A stretch of DNA of 58,429 nucleotides from Flavobacteriales bacterium (lineage in GTDB: Bacteria; Bacteroidota; Bacteroidia; Flavobacteriales_D; Crocinitomicaceae): positions 1 to 58,429 of the forward strand of contig JAKSBJ010000217.1 of the NCBI GenBank assembly GCA_022361195.1, read 5' to 3'. Below are positions 16,456 through 25,862 of this stretch, piece by piece. The notes beneath the pieces were generated by a model. That model saw only the letters and a program-made list of their open reading frames with translations, was not told the DNA's origin and made no database searches. The translations under genes were made by a program, and so were the position numbers. The stretch's first letter is position 1. Each line of letters opens with the position of its first letter.

Positions 16456-17322
16456 ATGATTAAGTACAATCCTAAAAATTGGTTTCGTTATATTTTCCTT
16501 ATCCGAAAGAGTGATACCATTGGTATTATTTGGAAGGAGATGATTTATCTCGCCATTTTCACCTCTGCTTTGGTGTTTGTGAAAATGACCTATTTTGATG
16601 ATTTCAAAAACTTTAAACAGCTGATGGATGTTTATTCACTCATTGGTTTTGTTTTATCCCTTTTGTTGGTATTTCGTACCAATACGGCTTACGATCGTTG
16701 GTGGGAAGGTCGTAAAAAATGGGGTGAGATGGTGAACAACACCCGTAATTTGGCCATTAAGATTAGTGCTTTAACAACTGATGAGGAAGACATTAAATTC
16801 TTTTCTCGTATGATTCCGAACTACGCTTATGCAATGAAAGAGCACTTGCGGGCAGGCGTTAAAATGGAAGAACTGGAATTGACAGACGAAGAAGCAAAAC
16901 TGTTAGAGAATAAGGAACATATTCCTAACCAAATTGCAAAAATGCTCTATCGTCGTTTTAAACAAATGAAGAGCGATAATAAAATTACGGAGGAAGAATT
17001 CCTTGTAATTGATTCTAATCTCAAAACCTTCTCCGACATCTTAGGAGCATGTGAGCGAATTAGAAATACGCCTATTCCTTACTCATACAGTAACTTCTTA
17101 AAAAAATTCATCTTTATTTATGTCACTACAGTGCCTTTGGCTTTTGTAGATTGGTTTGGTTATTTCTCGGTAGCCGTAGCCGCTTTCCTATTTTACGTAT
17201 TAGTGAGTATGGAAATTTTGGCGGAGGAGATTGAAGATCCTTTTGGATTGGATGACAACGATCTACCAACTGACGAACTGTGTGGAAAAATTAGAAATAA
17301 TGTAAAAGAGGTTCTTCTCTAG
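16456..17322 (+). CDS. Bestrophin-like (UPF0187) ion channel
   Basis: 288 residues, a normal length for bacterial bestrophins. The hallmark segment FRTNTAYDRWWEGRKKWGEMVNNTRNLA near residues 75-102 is diagnostic, and the C-terminal part AFVDWFGYFSVAVAAFLFYVLVSMEILAEEIEDPFG has the acidic EIEDPFG gate/Ca-binding region typical of the family. Bacterial homologues form pentameric channels in the inner membrane, which can conduct cations or anions. The 3' end abuts the convergent MORN gene without a gap (TAG directly followed by the opposite stop). Confidence 0.9.
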   Translation: MIKYNPKNWFRYIFLIRKSDTIGIIWKEMIYLAIFTSALVFVKMTYFDDFKNFKQLMDVYSLIGFVLSLLLVFRTNTAYDRWWEGRKKWGEMVNNTRNLAIKISALTTDEEDIKFFSRMIPNYAYAMKEHLRAGVKMEELELTDEEAKLLENKEHIPNQIAKMLYRRFKQMKSDNKITEEEFLVIDSNLKTFSDILGACERIRNTPIPYSYSNFLKKFIFIYVTTVPLAFVDWFGYFSVAVAAFLFYVLVSMEILAEEIEDPFGLDDNDLPTDELCGKIRNNVKEVLL

Positions 17323-19020
17323 TTAGCCTGCTTTAAAGGCTTTATTACCTCCTGGCATTACTCTTACACCTTCTTCAAAGTCTTTCTCGGCAACTACGTT
17401 TCCACGTTTGTCATAAATGACCATTTTACCGTGCTTTAAACCGTCTTTGTAGTTAATTTCGGTCGTAACGTAATTTGGTCTCCAGTTGAGAATTAAGGTT
17501 TTACCGTGCAAACGACCATCTTTGTAATTAACTACCCGATTAGCTTTTGCTCCACCTGGGAAATAATAAACCCATTCACCTTCTTCTTTCCCATTCTTAT
17601 AATCTCCTTCATGTGTTTTTCCACCATCCTTTTGCGAATACCATACCCAATGACCGTCTTTTACACTTTCTTTTAAAACACGTTTTGAGAAAGGTCCGTA
17701 TTTCACATGTTTTTTATAATTCACAATTTTATAAGGCCCTTTTTCTAATAAACGCCCTTTTTGAGAATAACGAGCCCACTCACCAACTTTAAGGTCATTT
17801 TCATAGGTTCCGGTAAGGTGTAATTTCCCCTTTTTATAATAAGAAGCCCACTCACCATGCAATTTACCATTTTGAAAATTCCCTTCATTTTTCAATTGAC
17901 CATTGTTGTAATACTGTTTCCAATTACCATCTTCTTCTCCCGCAACAAATGATCCTTCTTTCAACAATTTACCGTTCTCAAACCAGGTTTTCCATACCCC
18001 TTCTTCCAGATCATTTTTATATTCACCTTCTTTCCACTTTGAACCATCCTTGTAATAGAATTGCCATTTTCCATCTCTCAATCCTTCTTTAAAATAACCT
18101 TGACTTGATACCGTCACAGAATCTCCGGCAAACCAATATTTCCAAAATCCATCTTGCTTGTCATTGACAAATTCACCCTGCATATCTTTGGTTCCAACCT
18201 TGGTAAACCAATTCCACTCCCCTTGTTTCATTCCATTAGAAAACTGACCTTTTATATTCAACTTTCCGTTGTCATAATACTTTTTATAATCTCCCTCCAG
18301 CTTATCATTTTGATAAGAAACGATTCGGTCAACTCCTCCTGTATAATACCAGTATTTCCAATCTCCGTCCTTTTTTCCTCCTTTGTATTGTCCATGAACA
18401 AAAGGTCTTCCTCTTACAGTATACTCCTCAAAATCGCCATCTCTTAAGCCATCTTTGTAAGTAAAAAACTCTTCCAAAAATCCGTGCTCAAAATATTTGA
18501 AGGTTCGGCCATTCCCATCCTTTAAGGTTTGAGTACTATCCATTTTCCAAAAGTTGAGGACATAGTTGACAGAATCCAGTACCTCCTCTTCCATCATGTG
18601 ATAGCCATTTTCGTAGAAATAAAACCATTTACCAATTGGAACTCCCATTTTGTAAGTACCTGCCACCTCTACATTTCCGTTTTCATACCAACGTGTTGAA
18701 ACAGAATCTTGAATACCTTCTTTAAAAAAGCCTGCTTCTTTTTTCTTTCCGTTAGCGTAAAATAGAATTACCTTACCATGTAAAACACCTTTTTTATAGT
18801 TTCGGATTTCTTCCAGATTTCCTTGCCTATCCCAATATCTCCACTCACCGTGCTCAAGTGTTGTTTCACCGTTAAAATCATCAGCATAATAGTACCCTTG
18901 ACTTCTAAGAGCAGAATAGTTAAAGTCCCAATAGTTCTTCATCATTCGAGGCTTTAGCTTTTGTGCATTAGCTCCAAATGAAATGAGCAGAAATAGGATA
19001 ATGAAATGATTGAATCTCAT
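17323..19020 (-). CDS. Secreted MORN-variant repeat protein
   Basis: 565 residues from the ATG at 19020; the frame opens earlier only at a TTG. A signal peptide (MRFNHFIILFLLISFGANAQ, 1-20) leads into about twenty tandem MORN-variant units of 20-24 residues with the pattern G-x-W-x-x-Y-x-x-N-G-x-L-x-x-x-G-x-Y-x-x-G-x-x-x-G. Such proteins are often labelled YwqK-family antitoxin, but a Sec signal and this length argue against a toxin-antitoxin role; an elongated beta-hairpin surface or periplasmic protein is more likely. The unit density is highest at residues 200-420. No partner gene is evident. Confidence 0.85.
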   Translation of the reverse strand: MRFNHFIILFLLISFGANAQKLKPRMMKNYWDFNYSALRSQGYYYADDFNGETTLEHGEWRYWDRQGNLEEIRNYKKGVLHGKVILFYANGKKKEAGFFKEGIQDSVSTRWYENGNVEVAGTYKMGVPIGKWFYFYENGYHMMEEEVLDSVNYVLNFWKMDSTQTLKDGNGRTFKYFEHGFLEEFFTYKDGLRDGDFEEYTVRGRPFVHGQYKGGKKDGDWKYWYYTGGVDRIVSYQNDKLEGDYKKYYDNGKLNIKGQFSNGMKQGEWNWFTKVGTKDMQGEFVNDKQDGFWKYWFAGDSVTVSSQGYFKEGLRDGKWQFYYKDGSKWKEGEYKNDLEEGVWKTWFENGKLLKEGSFVAGEEDGNWKQYYNNGQLKNEGNFQNGKLHGEWASYYKKGKLHLTGTYENDLKVGEWARYSQKGRLLEKGPYKIVNYKKHVKYGPFSKRVLKESVKDGHWVWYSQKDGGKTHEGDYKNGKEEGEWVYYFPGGAKANRVVNYKDGRLHGKTLILNWRPNYVTTEINYKDGLKHGKMVIYDKRGNVVAEKDFEEGVRVMPGGNKAFKAG

Positions 19021-19071
19021 TCGTTGTGTTGGTTTCAAAATATAACTTGCCCTTATTATTTCGTTACTGCG

Positions 19072-19734
19072 TTATTTCCACAGGGCAAAAATTCCCTGGA
19101 AAAGAAACATCAGTCCGAAAAGCAGAAGGATTATTCCAAGGATCAAATTTACAACACGCATCCAATCGGGTGTTAGGATGTCTTTGAGTTTTTTTGCACC
19201 AATAATTTTTAATACATCAATACTAAAGAAGGTGATTAGAATGATTGCGATGTAAATCATTAGGTTTTGATCGTGACTCAATCCCAGATATGCCGGGGAA
19301 TTCGGAACCAGAGACATTAGTGTTAACCAGTAAAAAAGAACACCTGGATTTACGAAATTGATCGTGAATCCTTTTAAGATCATCATCAAATAATTACTCG
19401 CCGTCAACTCTTCGGGCTTAACCAGCTTTTTTCCTTGTGGAAAGCGGACTTTCTTTTTGGTGAGATTGACTAATCCCAGAATGATAAAAAAGCCTCCGCC
19501 AACTATTTTGAGTATAAAACGATTGTCACTTTCCATTAAAGCAGTAACTTCTGAAAAGAAATAAAAAGCAATCATCACATAGATGATATCACTCAACAAA
19601 ACTCCTAAATCCAGGAATAGGGCAGACTTAACCCCTTTAATGATACTGGTTTCAATCAGAATAAAAAATGCCGGCCCTACCATTACACTCAGTAAGAGAC
19701 CATAACCAACCGCTCCAAAAATAATTTCTGTCAA
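19072..19734 (-). CDS. LysE-family exporter
   Basis: 220 residues with six membrane segments. The N-terminus GLLLSVMVGPAFFILIETSIIKGVKSALFLDLGVLLSDIIYV matches the LysE/RhtB family, which exports amino acids and related metabolites by proton antiport. The typical GPGP motif is reduced to GPAF here. The C-terminal helix ends in a short tail. It is located between the MORN gene and the exonuclease III gene on the same strand with gaps of about 50 bases. The substrate is not predictable. Confidence 0.85.
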   Translation of the reverse strand: MTEIIFGAVGYGLLLSVMVGPAFFILIETSIIKGVKSALFLDLGVLLSDIIYVMIAFYFFSEVTALMESDNRFILKIVGGGFFIILGLVNLTKKKVRFPQGKKLVKPEELTASNYLMMILKGFTINFVNPGVLFYWLTLMSLVPNSPAYLGLSHDQNLMIYIAIILITFFSIDVLKIIGAKKLKDILTPDWMRVVNLILGIILLLFGLMFLFQGIFALWK

Positions 19735-19782
19735 GACTCTGCTTTTATACGTTCTTCTACGTCAAATACTACCTTTTGTTTC

Positions 19783-20556
19783 TCAAACTTTTAGGTCCAA
19801 TTCAATCAAAGAAGGACAATGATCTGAATGCACTGCATCAGCTAAAATCACTGACCTTTTCAATTTATCCTCCAACGAATTTGTGATTAAGTGATAATCA
19901 ATTCTCCAGCCCAAATTCTTTTTTCGAGCTCCCGCTCGATATGACCACCAGGTATAATTGTGTGGTTCTTTGTTTAAATGGCGAAAAGAATCAATAAATC
20001 CACTGTCCAAAAATTGGCTTACCCATTCCCTTTCTTCAGGTTTAAAGCCTGAAGTATCTTTATTTCGTACCGGATTGTGAATGTCAATCTCTGTATGACA
20101 AATGTTCACATCTCCCGATACCAATAAATTGGGACGCGTCTTTTTTAACTCATTGATGTAAGTTTGAAAATCTGCTAAAAATTCCATTTTGAATGCCTGC
20201 CTTTCATCGCCACTTGTTCCCGAAGGGAAATAGCAACTCAAAACCGAAAAATCACCGTAATCAGCTCGAATAATTCTACCCTCGGCATCATATTTTTCAA
20301 TTCCGCAACCATACTCGATATGGTCAGGCTTGGTTTTAGAAAAAATAGCTACACTGCTGTATCCTTTTTTTTCAGCCGAAAACCAATAAGTATGATACCC
20401 TGCCTCTTCAAAAACTTGCAAATCCAGCTGCTCTTTATGAGCTTTAGTTTCCTGAATACAAACAATATCCGGATCGACAGATTTTAGCCATTCCATCCAA
20501 TCCTTCTTCATTGCTGCACGAATTCCGTTTACATTGTATGTCACAATTTTTGCCAT
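19783..20556 (-). CDS. xth: Exodeoxyribonuclease III
   Basis: 257 residues, as in the ExoA/XthA family. The metal and catalytic motifs are complete: YNVNGIRA at the start, QETK (around 36-39), the GDVNICHTEIDI block holding the catalytic Asp and Asn, WRIDYHL and the C-terminal SDHCPSLIEL. The enzyme cuts DNA at abasic sites and removes 3' blocking groups in base excision repair. The gene is divergent from radA, with which it shares a 179-base upstream region. Confidence 0.93.
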   Translation of the reverse strand: MAKIVTYNVNGIRAAMKKDWMEWLKSVDPDIVCIQETKAHKEQLDLQVFEEAGYHTYWFSAEKKGYSSVAIFSKTKPDHIEYGCGIEKYDAEGRIIRADYGDFSVLSCYFPSGTSGDERQAFKMEFLADFQTYINELKKTRPNLLVSGDVNICHTEIDIHNPVRNKDTSGFKPEEREWVSQFLDSGFIDSFRHLNKEPHNYTWWSYRAGARKKNLGWRIDYHLITNSLEDKLKRSVILADAVHSDHCPSLIELDLKV

Positions 20557-20735
20557 ATTCTCTTAATTCAAAACAAGACTTTAAATTTAACGCTAATTTG
20601 CTGTATTTTTTCGTTTCGGGATAAAATATTGAGTCTATTTATTCTCAATCCAAATTAGCCTTACTACTTCGTAAATAGTTTACGATTAAAATATGCTAAT
20701 TTGCAATCTCAACGTACTTAATTGAAAAAAGGGTT

Positions 20736-22103
20736 ATGGCCAAAATCAAGACTTCGTTTTTTTGTCAAAACTGTGGTGCTCAGTCTCCCAAATGGATTGG
20801 AAAGTGTAATTCGTGTAATGAATGGAACACCTATGTAGAAGAGGTCATTGAAAAGGCGCCCAAAAGTGCTACACCTTTCTCATCTTCAAGTACACAAAGA
20901 GCAGCCAAACCGCATCGTTTAAATGAAATTGAACAAAAACTTGAGCGGCGAATTAATCTTAAAGACCCAGAATTAAATAGGGTGTTAGGTGGTGGAATGG
21001 TTCCTGGATCATTGATCTTGTTTGGGGGAGAACCTGGAATTGGAAAGTCGACCTTGTTATTGCAAATGGCCGTTCGGGAAGCAGATAAAAAGATTCTCTA
21101 CATCTCGGGAGAGGAAAGTGAGCAGCAGGTGGGAATGCGTGCCGATCGAATTGGAAAAGAAAATGAGGATTGTTATGTATTGACCGAAACATCTATGCAA
21201 AACATCTTTATCCAGATAGAGGCCGTTCAGCCAGATATTTTAATCATTGACTCTATCCAAACCATGCATTCGGCGAATATTGAATCCTCACCAGGAAGTA
21301 TTTCACAAATTCGGGAATGTACAGCTGAACTACTTAAATATGCCAAGGAATCAGGAACTCCGGTTTTCTTAATTGGACACATTACCAAAGAAGGTTCTTT
21401 AGCGGGGCCAAAGGTTTTAGAGCATATGGTGGACTGTGTTTTGGTTTTTGAAGGAGACAGAAACCACGTTTACCGTCTGGTAAGATCTGTTAAAAATCGT
21501 TTTGGTTCTACCAACGAATTGGGGATTTATGAAATGCAGGGATCAGGTTTAAAAGCTGTTGAAAATCCTTCTGAAATTCTAATCTCCAACAATGAGGAGA
21601 ATTTGAGTGGTATTGCTATCGCATCTACCATTGAAGGGGTTAGACCCATCATGGTGGAAATTCAGGCATTGGTGAGTACAGCAGCCTACGGTATGCCTCA
21701 ACGTACCTCAACGGGCTTTGATACCAAACGTCTAAATATGCTCCTCGCAGTTTTGGAAAAACGGTGTGGTTTTAAATTGGCCGCTAAAGATGTTTTTCTG
21801 AACATAGCGGGTGGAATTAAAGTAAACGATCCAGCAATTGATTTGGGGGTTGTTTGTGCAATCATGTCCTCCACTTCCAACATTCCGTTAAATTCAAAAA
21901 TATGTCTGGCCGCTGAGTTGAGCTTATCCGGTGAATTACGTCCAGTAAATCGTACCGATCAACGAATTTCAGAAGCAGAAAAAATGGGATTTGAACAAAT
22001 TATCCTATCGAAATACTGTAAAGGAATTGATCCTAAGAACTATTCCATCGAGATTGTTAAAGTTGGTAAAATTGAAGATGCAATTAAAGCTGTTTTTGGT
22101 TAA
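20736..22103 (+). CDS. radA: DNA repair protein RadA
   Basis: 455 residues, full length. Order: C4 zinc finger (Cys10, 13, 24, 27), RecA-like ATPase with Walker A GGEPGIGKST (97-106), the RadA signature KNRFGSTNE, and a Lon-protease-like C-terminal domain (PAIDLGVVCAIMSSTSNIPL). RadA is a branch-migration helicase that helps process recombination intermediates. A TAATTTG sequence (20697-20703) is an imperfect -7 candidate upstream. Nothing is unusual. Confidence 0.96.
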   Translation: MAKIKTSFFCQNCGAQSPKWIGKCNSCNEWNTYVEEVIEKAPKSATPFSSSSTQRAAKPHRLNEIEQKLERRINLKDPELNRVLGGGMVPGSLILFGGEPGIGKSTLLLQMAVREADKKILYISGEESEQQVGMRADRIGKENEDCYVLTETSMQNIFIQIEAVQPDILIIDSIQTMHSANIESSPGSISQIRECTAELLKYAKESGTPVFLIGHITKEGSLAGPKVLEHMVDCVLVFEGDRNHVYRLVRSVKNRFGSTNELGIYEMQGSGLKAVENPSEILISNNEENLSGIAIASTIEGVRPIMVEIQALVSTAAYGMPQRTSTGFDTKRLNMLLAVLEKRCGFKLAAKDVFLNIAGGIKVNDPAIDLGVVCAIMSSTSNIPLNSKICLAAELSLSGELRPVNRTDQRISEAEKMGFEQIILSKYCKGIDPKNYSIEIVKVGKIEDAIKAVFG

Positions 22104-22313
22104 AAGACATCTTTCTAAGTATTTCCTTTTTCTCTTTGCATCATCTTGAAAAAAGCTGAAAAAACATCATTTTTTCTTACTGAATACCAGCACCTTGCTA
22201 TTCGCCAGCTCACCCTGAAAGCCAGACATAGCAAACCCTTTGCTCACTTTTCCCGTCTATTTTTTAGAGCGCACCCAAACAACTAAATACTACACTCAAA
22301 AAACTAACTTACT

Positions 22314-22760
22314 ATGACAATTCGTGAATTCAAACCCTCGGATCATAACGCTTGCATTCAAATTTTTCAAAAAAATCTCGGTATCTATTTCGCCATGGAA
22401 GAGTTGGCGTTGTTTCAAAACTGGCTCTACAATCATTCCGAATATCCCTATTTCGTCGTTCAGGATGGTCATAAAATCATAGCTTGTGGTGGAATTTATA
22501 TGGATTCCCGTTATGCCAAAGCTGGTTTATCATGGGGCATGGTTGATCCTAAATATCATTCAAAAGGAATTGGTACTGAACTTACTTTATTTCGCCTTAA
22601 GTTAATTAGAGAAGTATATCCAAATCAGCACTGTTTCATTGAAACCTCTCAACATACCAAAGGTTTTTACCAAAAAATGGGCTTTCAAACTAAAAATATC
22701 ACCAAAAATGGCTTAGGAAAAGGTTTGGACAAATACTACATGGAACTTAATGCTGCATAA
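22314..22760 (+). CDS. GNAT-family N-acetyltransferase
   Basis: 148 residues. The start MTIREFKPSDHNACIQIF and the acetyl-CoA-binding part GLSWGMVDPKYHSKGIGTELTLFRL (around residues 80-105, with the Q/R-x-x-G-x-G/A element as HSKGIG) mark a single-domain GNAT. The C-terminal FIETSQHTKGFYQKMGF is the usual beta6 segment. The substrate cannot be inferred. It sits alone between radA and porZ. The 210-base stretch before it (22104-22313) shows no other gene, and no good promoter match was found there. Confidence 0.88.
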   Translation: MTIREFKPSDHNACIQIFQKNLGIYFAMEELALFQNWLYNHSEYPYFVVQDGHKIIACGGIYMDSRYAKAGLSWGMVDPKYHSKGIGTELTLFRLKLIREVYPNQHCFIETSQHTKGFYQKMGFQTKNITKNGLGKGLDKYYMELNAA

Positions 22761-22787
22761 TTCAGCTATTCAGAACAATAATTCTCA

Positions 22788-22816
22788 TTGAAACCAGTTT
22801 ATTGTGTGTATTTTTG
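22788..22816 (+). promoter_or_regulatory. Promoter of porZ
   Basis: TTG at 22788-22790 and TATTTTTG at 22809-22816 are separated by 18 bases, a good match to the Bacteroidota consensus, 19 bases before the porZ ATG. Confidence 0.75.
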
Positions 22817-22835
22817 TTTAGTATCAGATTGACAC

Positions 22836-25136
22836 ATGTATAAACTACTCTTCTCCATCCTATTTTTTAGTTCCCTTACCGGAATCGCACAAATTGGAAT
22901 GAATGATTGGCGCATTCACTTTTCTGCATTTAATGCCAAAGGAATTGCACAAACAGACAGCGATATTTACTACGCTTGTTCTAATGGTATTGTCAACTAC
23001 GACTTAGAAGACAATTCGATTGACATGCTCACTGTTACCAATGGCTTGAGTGATTTGGGAATTTCAACCATTGATAGTGACGGATCTACCGTAATTGTAG
23101 GATATGATAATGGAAATCTGGATATAATTGAAGGCAATACCATTACCAATGTTTCCTGGATTAAGATTGCAGACATCTCCGGGAATAAAAGAATTAATGC
23201 TTTTTACTTTGAAGAGGATCTCATTTACATTGCTAGTAGTATTGGATTAGTTGTTTTTGACAATGCCAAAAAAGAGATTCGAGATACTTACTACCCTTAT
23301 ACCAATCCAACCATTTATGATGTTAGTATTTTACAAGACACTATTTATGTTGGGACGGACGATGGAATTTATTATGCCTATAAAAATCAGGGATTTTTGA
23401 ATGATAAAAACCAATGGCAAAAGAAATCCAATTTACCTGTTGAGCTTTTAAATGAGGACATTCAACACCTGGAAGCTTTTGGAAACAAGTTAGTTTTTGC
23501 CTACGACTCTGAAGACTTTAATGCTGATAGCGTTTACTACTTTGAGGATAATGTTTTTAACACTTACGCGGCAAATCCGGTTTCTATTACCAACTTAAAG
23601 AGCAATGGTGATGAATTGATCATGTGTTTGTTCTCTTCCATCAACTTTTTGGATGCTAGCATGACCACTCAAGATTTGATTTATACCTATCCTTCATTAG
23701 GATCTCCCAATCCGGTAGCCTGTGTTAAAAATGGAGAACATTATTGGATTGGTGATCAAGATGCTGGATTGGTTAGAGCTACGAATAGTTGGGACGGAGC
23801 CTCTCTTTTTTCCAATTCACCATGGACTGATGGGAGCTACCGAATGGACATTCAGTACGGTAAGTTAGTCATTGCAGGAGGAGGTTTAACCCATAACCTA
23901 CTCAATGTTTTTTCACGAAACGGAGTTTACGTTTTTGAAGATGAGCAATGGACCAACTTTAATCACTTAACACAAGAAAACGTAAGCAAAGACGATGATT
24001 GGGATTTTGTTTGTGCAGCGGTTAATCAATCTAATACAGATGAATTTGCATTCTCTAGTTTCTCAAAAGGAGGACTAAAAATTGTAAAGGATGGTAAAAC
24101 GGTTAGTGAAGTTTGGAATACCGATAATTCAGTTATTGAAGCGGCTGGTGAAAGTATGGCTATTACCGACATGAAGTACGACGACCGGGGGAATTTATGG
24201 ATTGTGAATAAGGGATTGGAGCCACTTAAGTGCTTTACTCCTGATGGAGCTCAATACTCTTTCTCACTTGGATCGGCAGCAAAAGATAAAATTCCGTACC
24301 GTTTAATGATCGACCAAAATGGGGTTAAATGGGTAGCTGTTACCAATGCTGGGCTGGTAGCCTTTGATGATGGTGGTACCCTGGATGATCCAAGCGATGA
24401 TCAGGTACAAAGTTTGAGTACTGCCGAAGGATTTGGAAACTTGCCTTCCCTTTTTGTAAAAGCTATTGCTCAGGATATTGATGGTGAAATTTGGATTGGA
24501 ACCGAAGAGGGATTGGTGATTTTATATTCTACCTCTAACTTATTTGATGGGGACTTTGGAGACTACGACGCTAATCCAATTCTACTTACCGTAGACGGCG
24601 AGGTAGAAAAACTCTTAGGTGAAACTTACATTACGTCGATTGCAGTGGATGGAGGAAATCGTAAATGGATTGGAACCAATAGCTCAGGGGTATTTTGCCT
24701 TTCACCAGATGGTTTAACCGAAGAATATCGTTTTAATACCTCTAATAGTCCACTCATCTCAAACAATGTATTGGACATCAAAATTGATCATGCTTCAGGA
24801 GAAGTTTACTTTGCCACTGACAAAGGTTTGGTCTCTTTTAGAGCTGATGGAACCATTGGTGATGCTAAATTTTCAGATGTAACCGTATTTCCAAATCCGG
24901 TTGAACCTAGTTTTAACGGTCCAATCACCATTCAGGGACTAGGTTACGAAGCCGATGTTAAAATCACGGATGTTGCCGGAAATCTGGTTTACAAAACAAC
25001 ATCTAATGGTGGAACGGCTGTTTGGAATGGAAAAACACTTCAGGGTAATCGTGTTCAAACCGGAGTTTATTTAGTTTGGTCAGGAGTTTCCAGTGGAAAA
25101 GGTAAAAAAGTCGCAAAAATCCTCGTCATTAACTAA
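22836..25136 (+). CDS. porZ: T9SS attachment-complex protein PorZ
   Basis: 766 residues. A signal peptide (1-18) precedes the PorZ N-terminal pattern MNDWRIHFSAFNAKGIAQTDSDIYYACSNGI, followed by two seven-bladed beta-propellers like those of two-component-regulator sensor domains (repeated patterns such as DDGIYYAY, DRGNLWIVN, GEIWIGTEEGL, NRKWIGTNSSGVF). It ends with a type A-like C-terminal domain (VFPNPVEPSFNG ... TGVYLVWSGVSSGKGKKVAKILVIN). In Porphyromonas, PorZ is on the surface with PorU, PorV and PorQ and delivers anionic LPS to the sortase. The linkage porZ-recO is common in Bacteroidota. There is no histidine kinase domain, so it is not a sensor kinase. Confidence 0.88.
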   Translation: MYKLLFSILFFSSLTGIAQIGMNDWRIHFSAFNAKGIAQTDSDIYYACSNGIVNYDLEDNSIDMLTVTNGLSDLGISTIDSDGSTVIVGYDNGNLDIIEGNTITNVSWIKIADISGNKRINAFYFEEDLIYIASSIGLVVFDNAKKEIRDTYYPYTNPTIYDVSILQDTIYVGTDDGIYYAYKNQGFLNDKNQWQKKSNLPVELLNEDIQHLEAFGNKLVFAYDSEDFNADSVYYFEDNVFNTYAANPVSITNLKSNGDELIMCLFSSINFLDASMTTQDLIYTYPSLGSPNPVACVKNGEHYWIGDQDAGLVRATNSWDGASLFSNSPWTDGSYRMDIQYGKLVIAGGGLTHNLLNVFSRNGVYVFEDEQWTNFNHLTQENVSKDDDWDFVCAAVNQSNTDEFAFSSFSKGGLKIVKDGKTVSEVWNTDNSVIEAAGESMAITDMKYDDRGNLWIVNKGLEPLKCFTPDGAQYSFSLGSAAKDKIPYRLMIDQNGVKWVAVTNAGLVAFDDGGTLDDPSDDQVQSLSTAEGFGNLPSLFVKAIAQDIDGEIWIGTEEGLVILYSTSNLFDGDFGDYDANPILLTVDGEVEKLLGETYITSIAVDGGNRKWIGTNSSGVFCLSPDGLTEEYRFNTSNSPLISNNVLDIKIDHASGEVYFATDKGLVSFRADGTIGDAKFSDVTVFPNPVEPSFNGPITIQGLGYEADVKITDVAGNLVYKTTSNGGTAVWNGKTLQGNRVQTGVYLVWSGVSSGKGKKVAKILVIN

Positions 25137-25145
25137 GTTTGTTGA

Positions 25146-25862
25146 ATGGGAAAACAAACGCTTGAGGGAATTGTATTACAAAAAATCGATTATTCCGAAA
25201 GCAGTTTAATCATTAAACTTCTCTGTCAGGAAGAAGGTGTTAAAAGCTTTATTTTTCAAGGAGCCAAACGAAAAAACAAAAAGGGAAACCTCATTCAGCC
25301 GCTCGCTATTTTATCGGTAGAGTATTACCAGCGTAAAGACAGTGATTTAGCTAAAATATCTGCTTTAGAATCCTCTGTTGTTTTTAGAAATATACCCTAC
25401 GATCCGTACAAATCCAGCATTTTATTCTTTATGAACGAAGTGCTATCTAAAACCATCAAAGAACAGGAAGACAATTCAGCTCTTTTTTTATTCTTAAAGA
25501 GCATTCTACAAATTCTGGATGAAAGCAATGAAATAGCTAATTTCCCCATCAAATTTTTGTATGAATTGACAAAATATTTAGGCTTTTACCCAGAGGTATC
25601 AGACAACCCAAAATACTTTGATTTACAGGAGGGTTCATTTGTCAAATATCTACCCAATCATCCGTTTTATTTGAATGAAGAAAAATCTGCACTACTTTTG
25701 CAGCTTTCGGGCACGAAATTTGATGGAATAAACGGGCCGAAAATTGAGCTTCAACAACGCAGACAGTTGATATATGACTTACTTAACTATTACAAAATCA
25801 TCTTTGACAATTTTAAAGATGTTCAGAGTCTTGCCATTTTGGAAGCTACTCTTCATGATTAG
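25146..25862 (+). CDS. recO: DNA repair protein RecO
   Basis: 238 residues, the usual length in Bacteroidota. The start KQTLEGIVLQKIDYSESSLIIKLLCQEEGV is the OB-fold of RecO; the helical C-terminal domain (FPIKFLYELTKYLGFYPE) follows. RecO works with RecR and RecF to load RecA onto SSB-coated single-stranded DNA. The zinc-binding cysteines present in some RecO proteins are absent. The gene starts nine bases after porZ and overlaps the next gene's probable start by 44 bases. Confidence 0.92.
   Translation: MGKQTLEGIVLQKIDYSESSLIIKLLCQEEGVKSFIFQGAKRKNKKGNLIQPLAILSVEYYQRKDSDLAKISALESSVVFRNIPYDPYKSSILFFMNEVLSKTIKEQEDNSALFLFLKSILQILDESNEIANFPIKFLYELTKYLGFYPEVSDNPKYFDLQEGSFVKYLPNHPFYLNEEKSALLLQLSGTKFDGINGPKIELQQRRQLIYDLLNYYKIIFDNFKDVQSLAILEATLHD

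Noticed and set aside
17323..19020. MORN protein as an antitoxin
   Set aside because: It has a signal peptide, is far longer than YwqK and has no toxin gene beside it.
22836..25136. Propeller protein as a hybrid two-component sensor
   Set aside because: There is no kinase, receiver or DNA-binding domain; the C-terminus is a T9SS-type domain as in PorZ.
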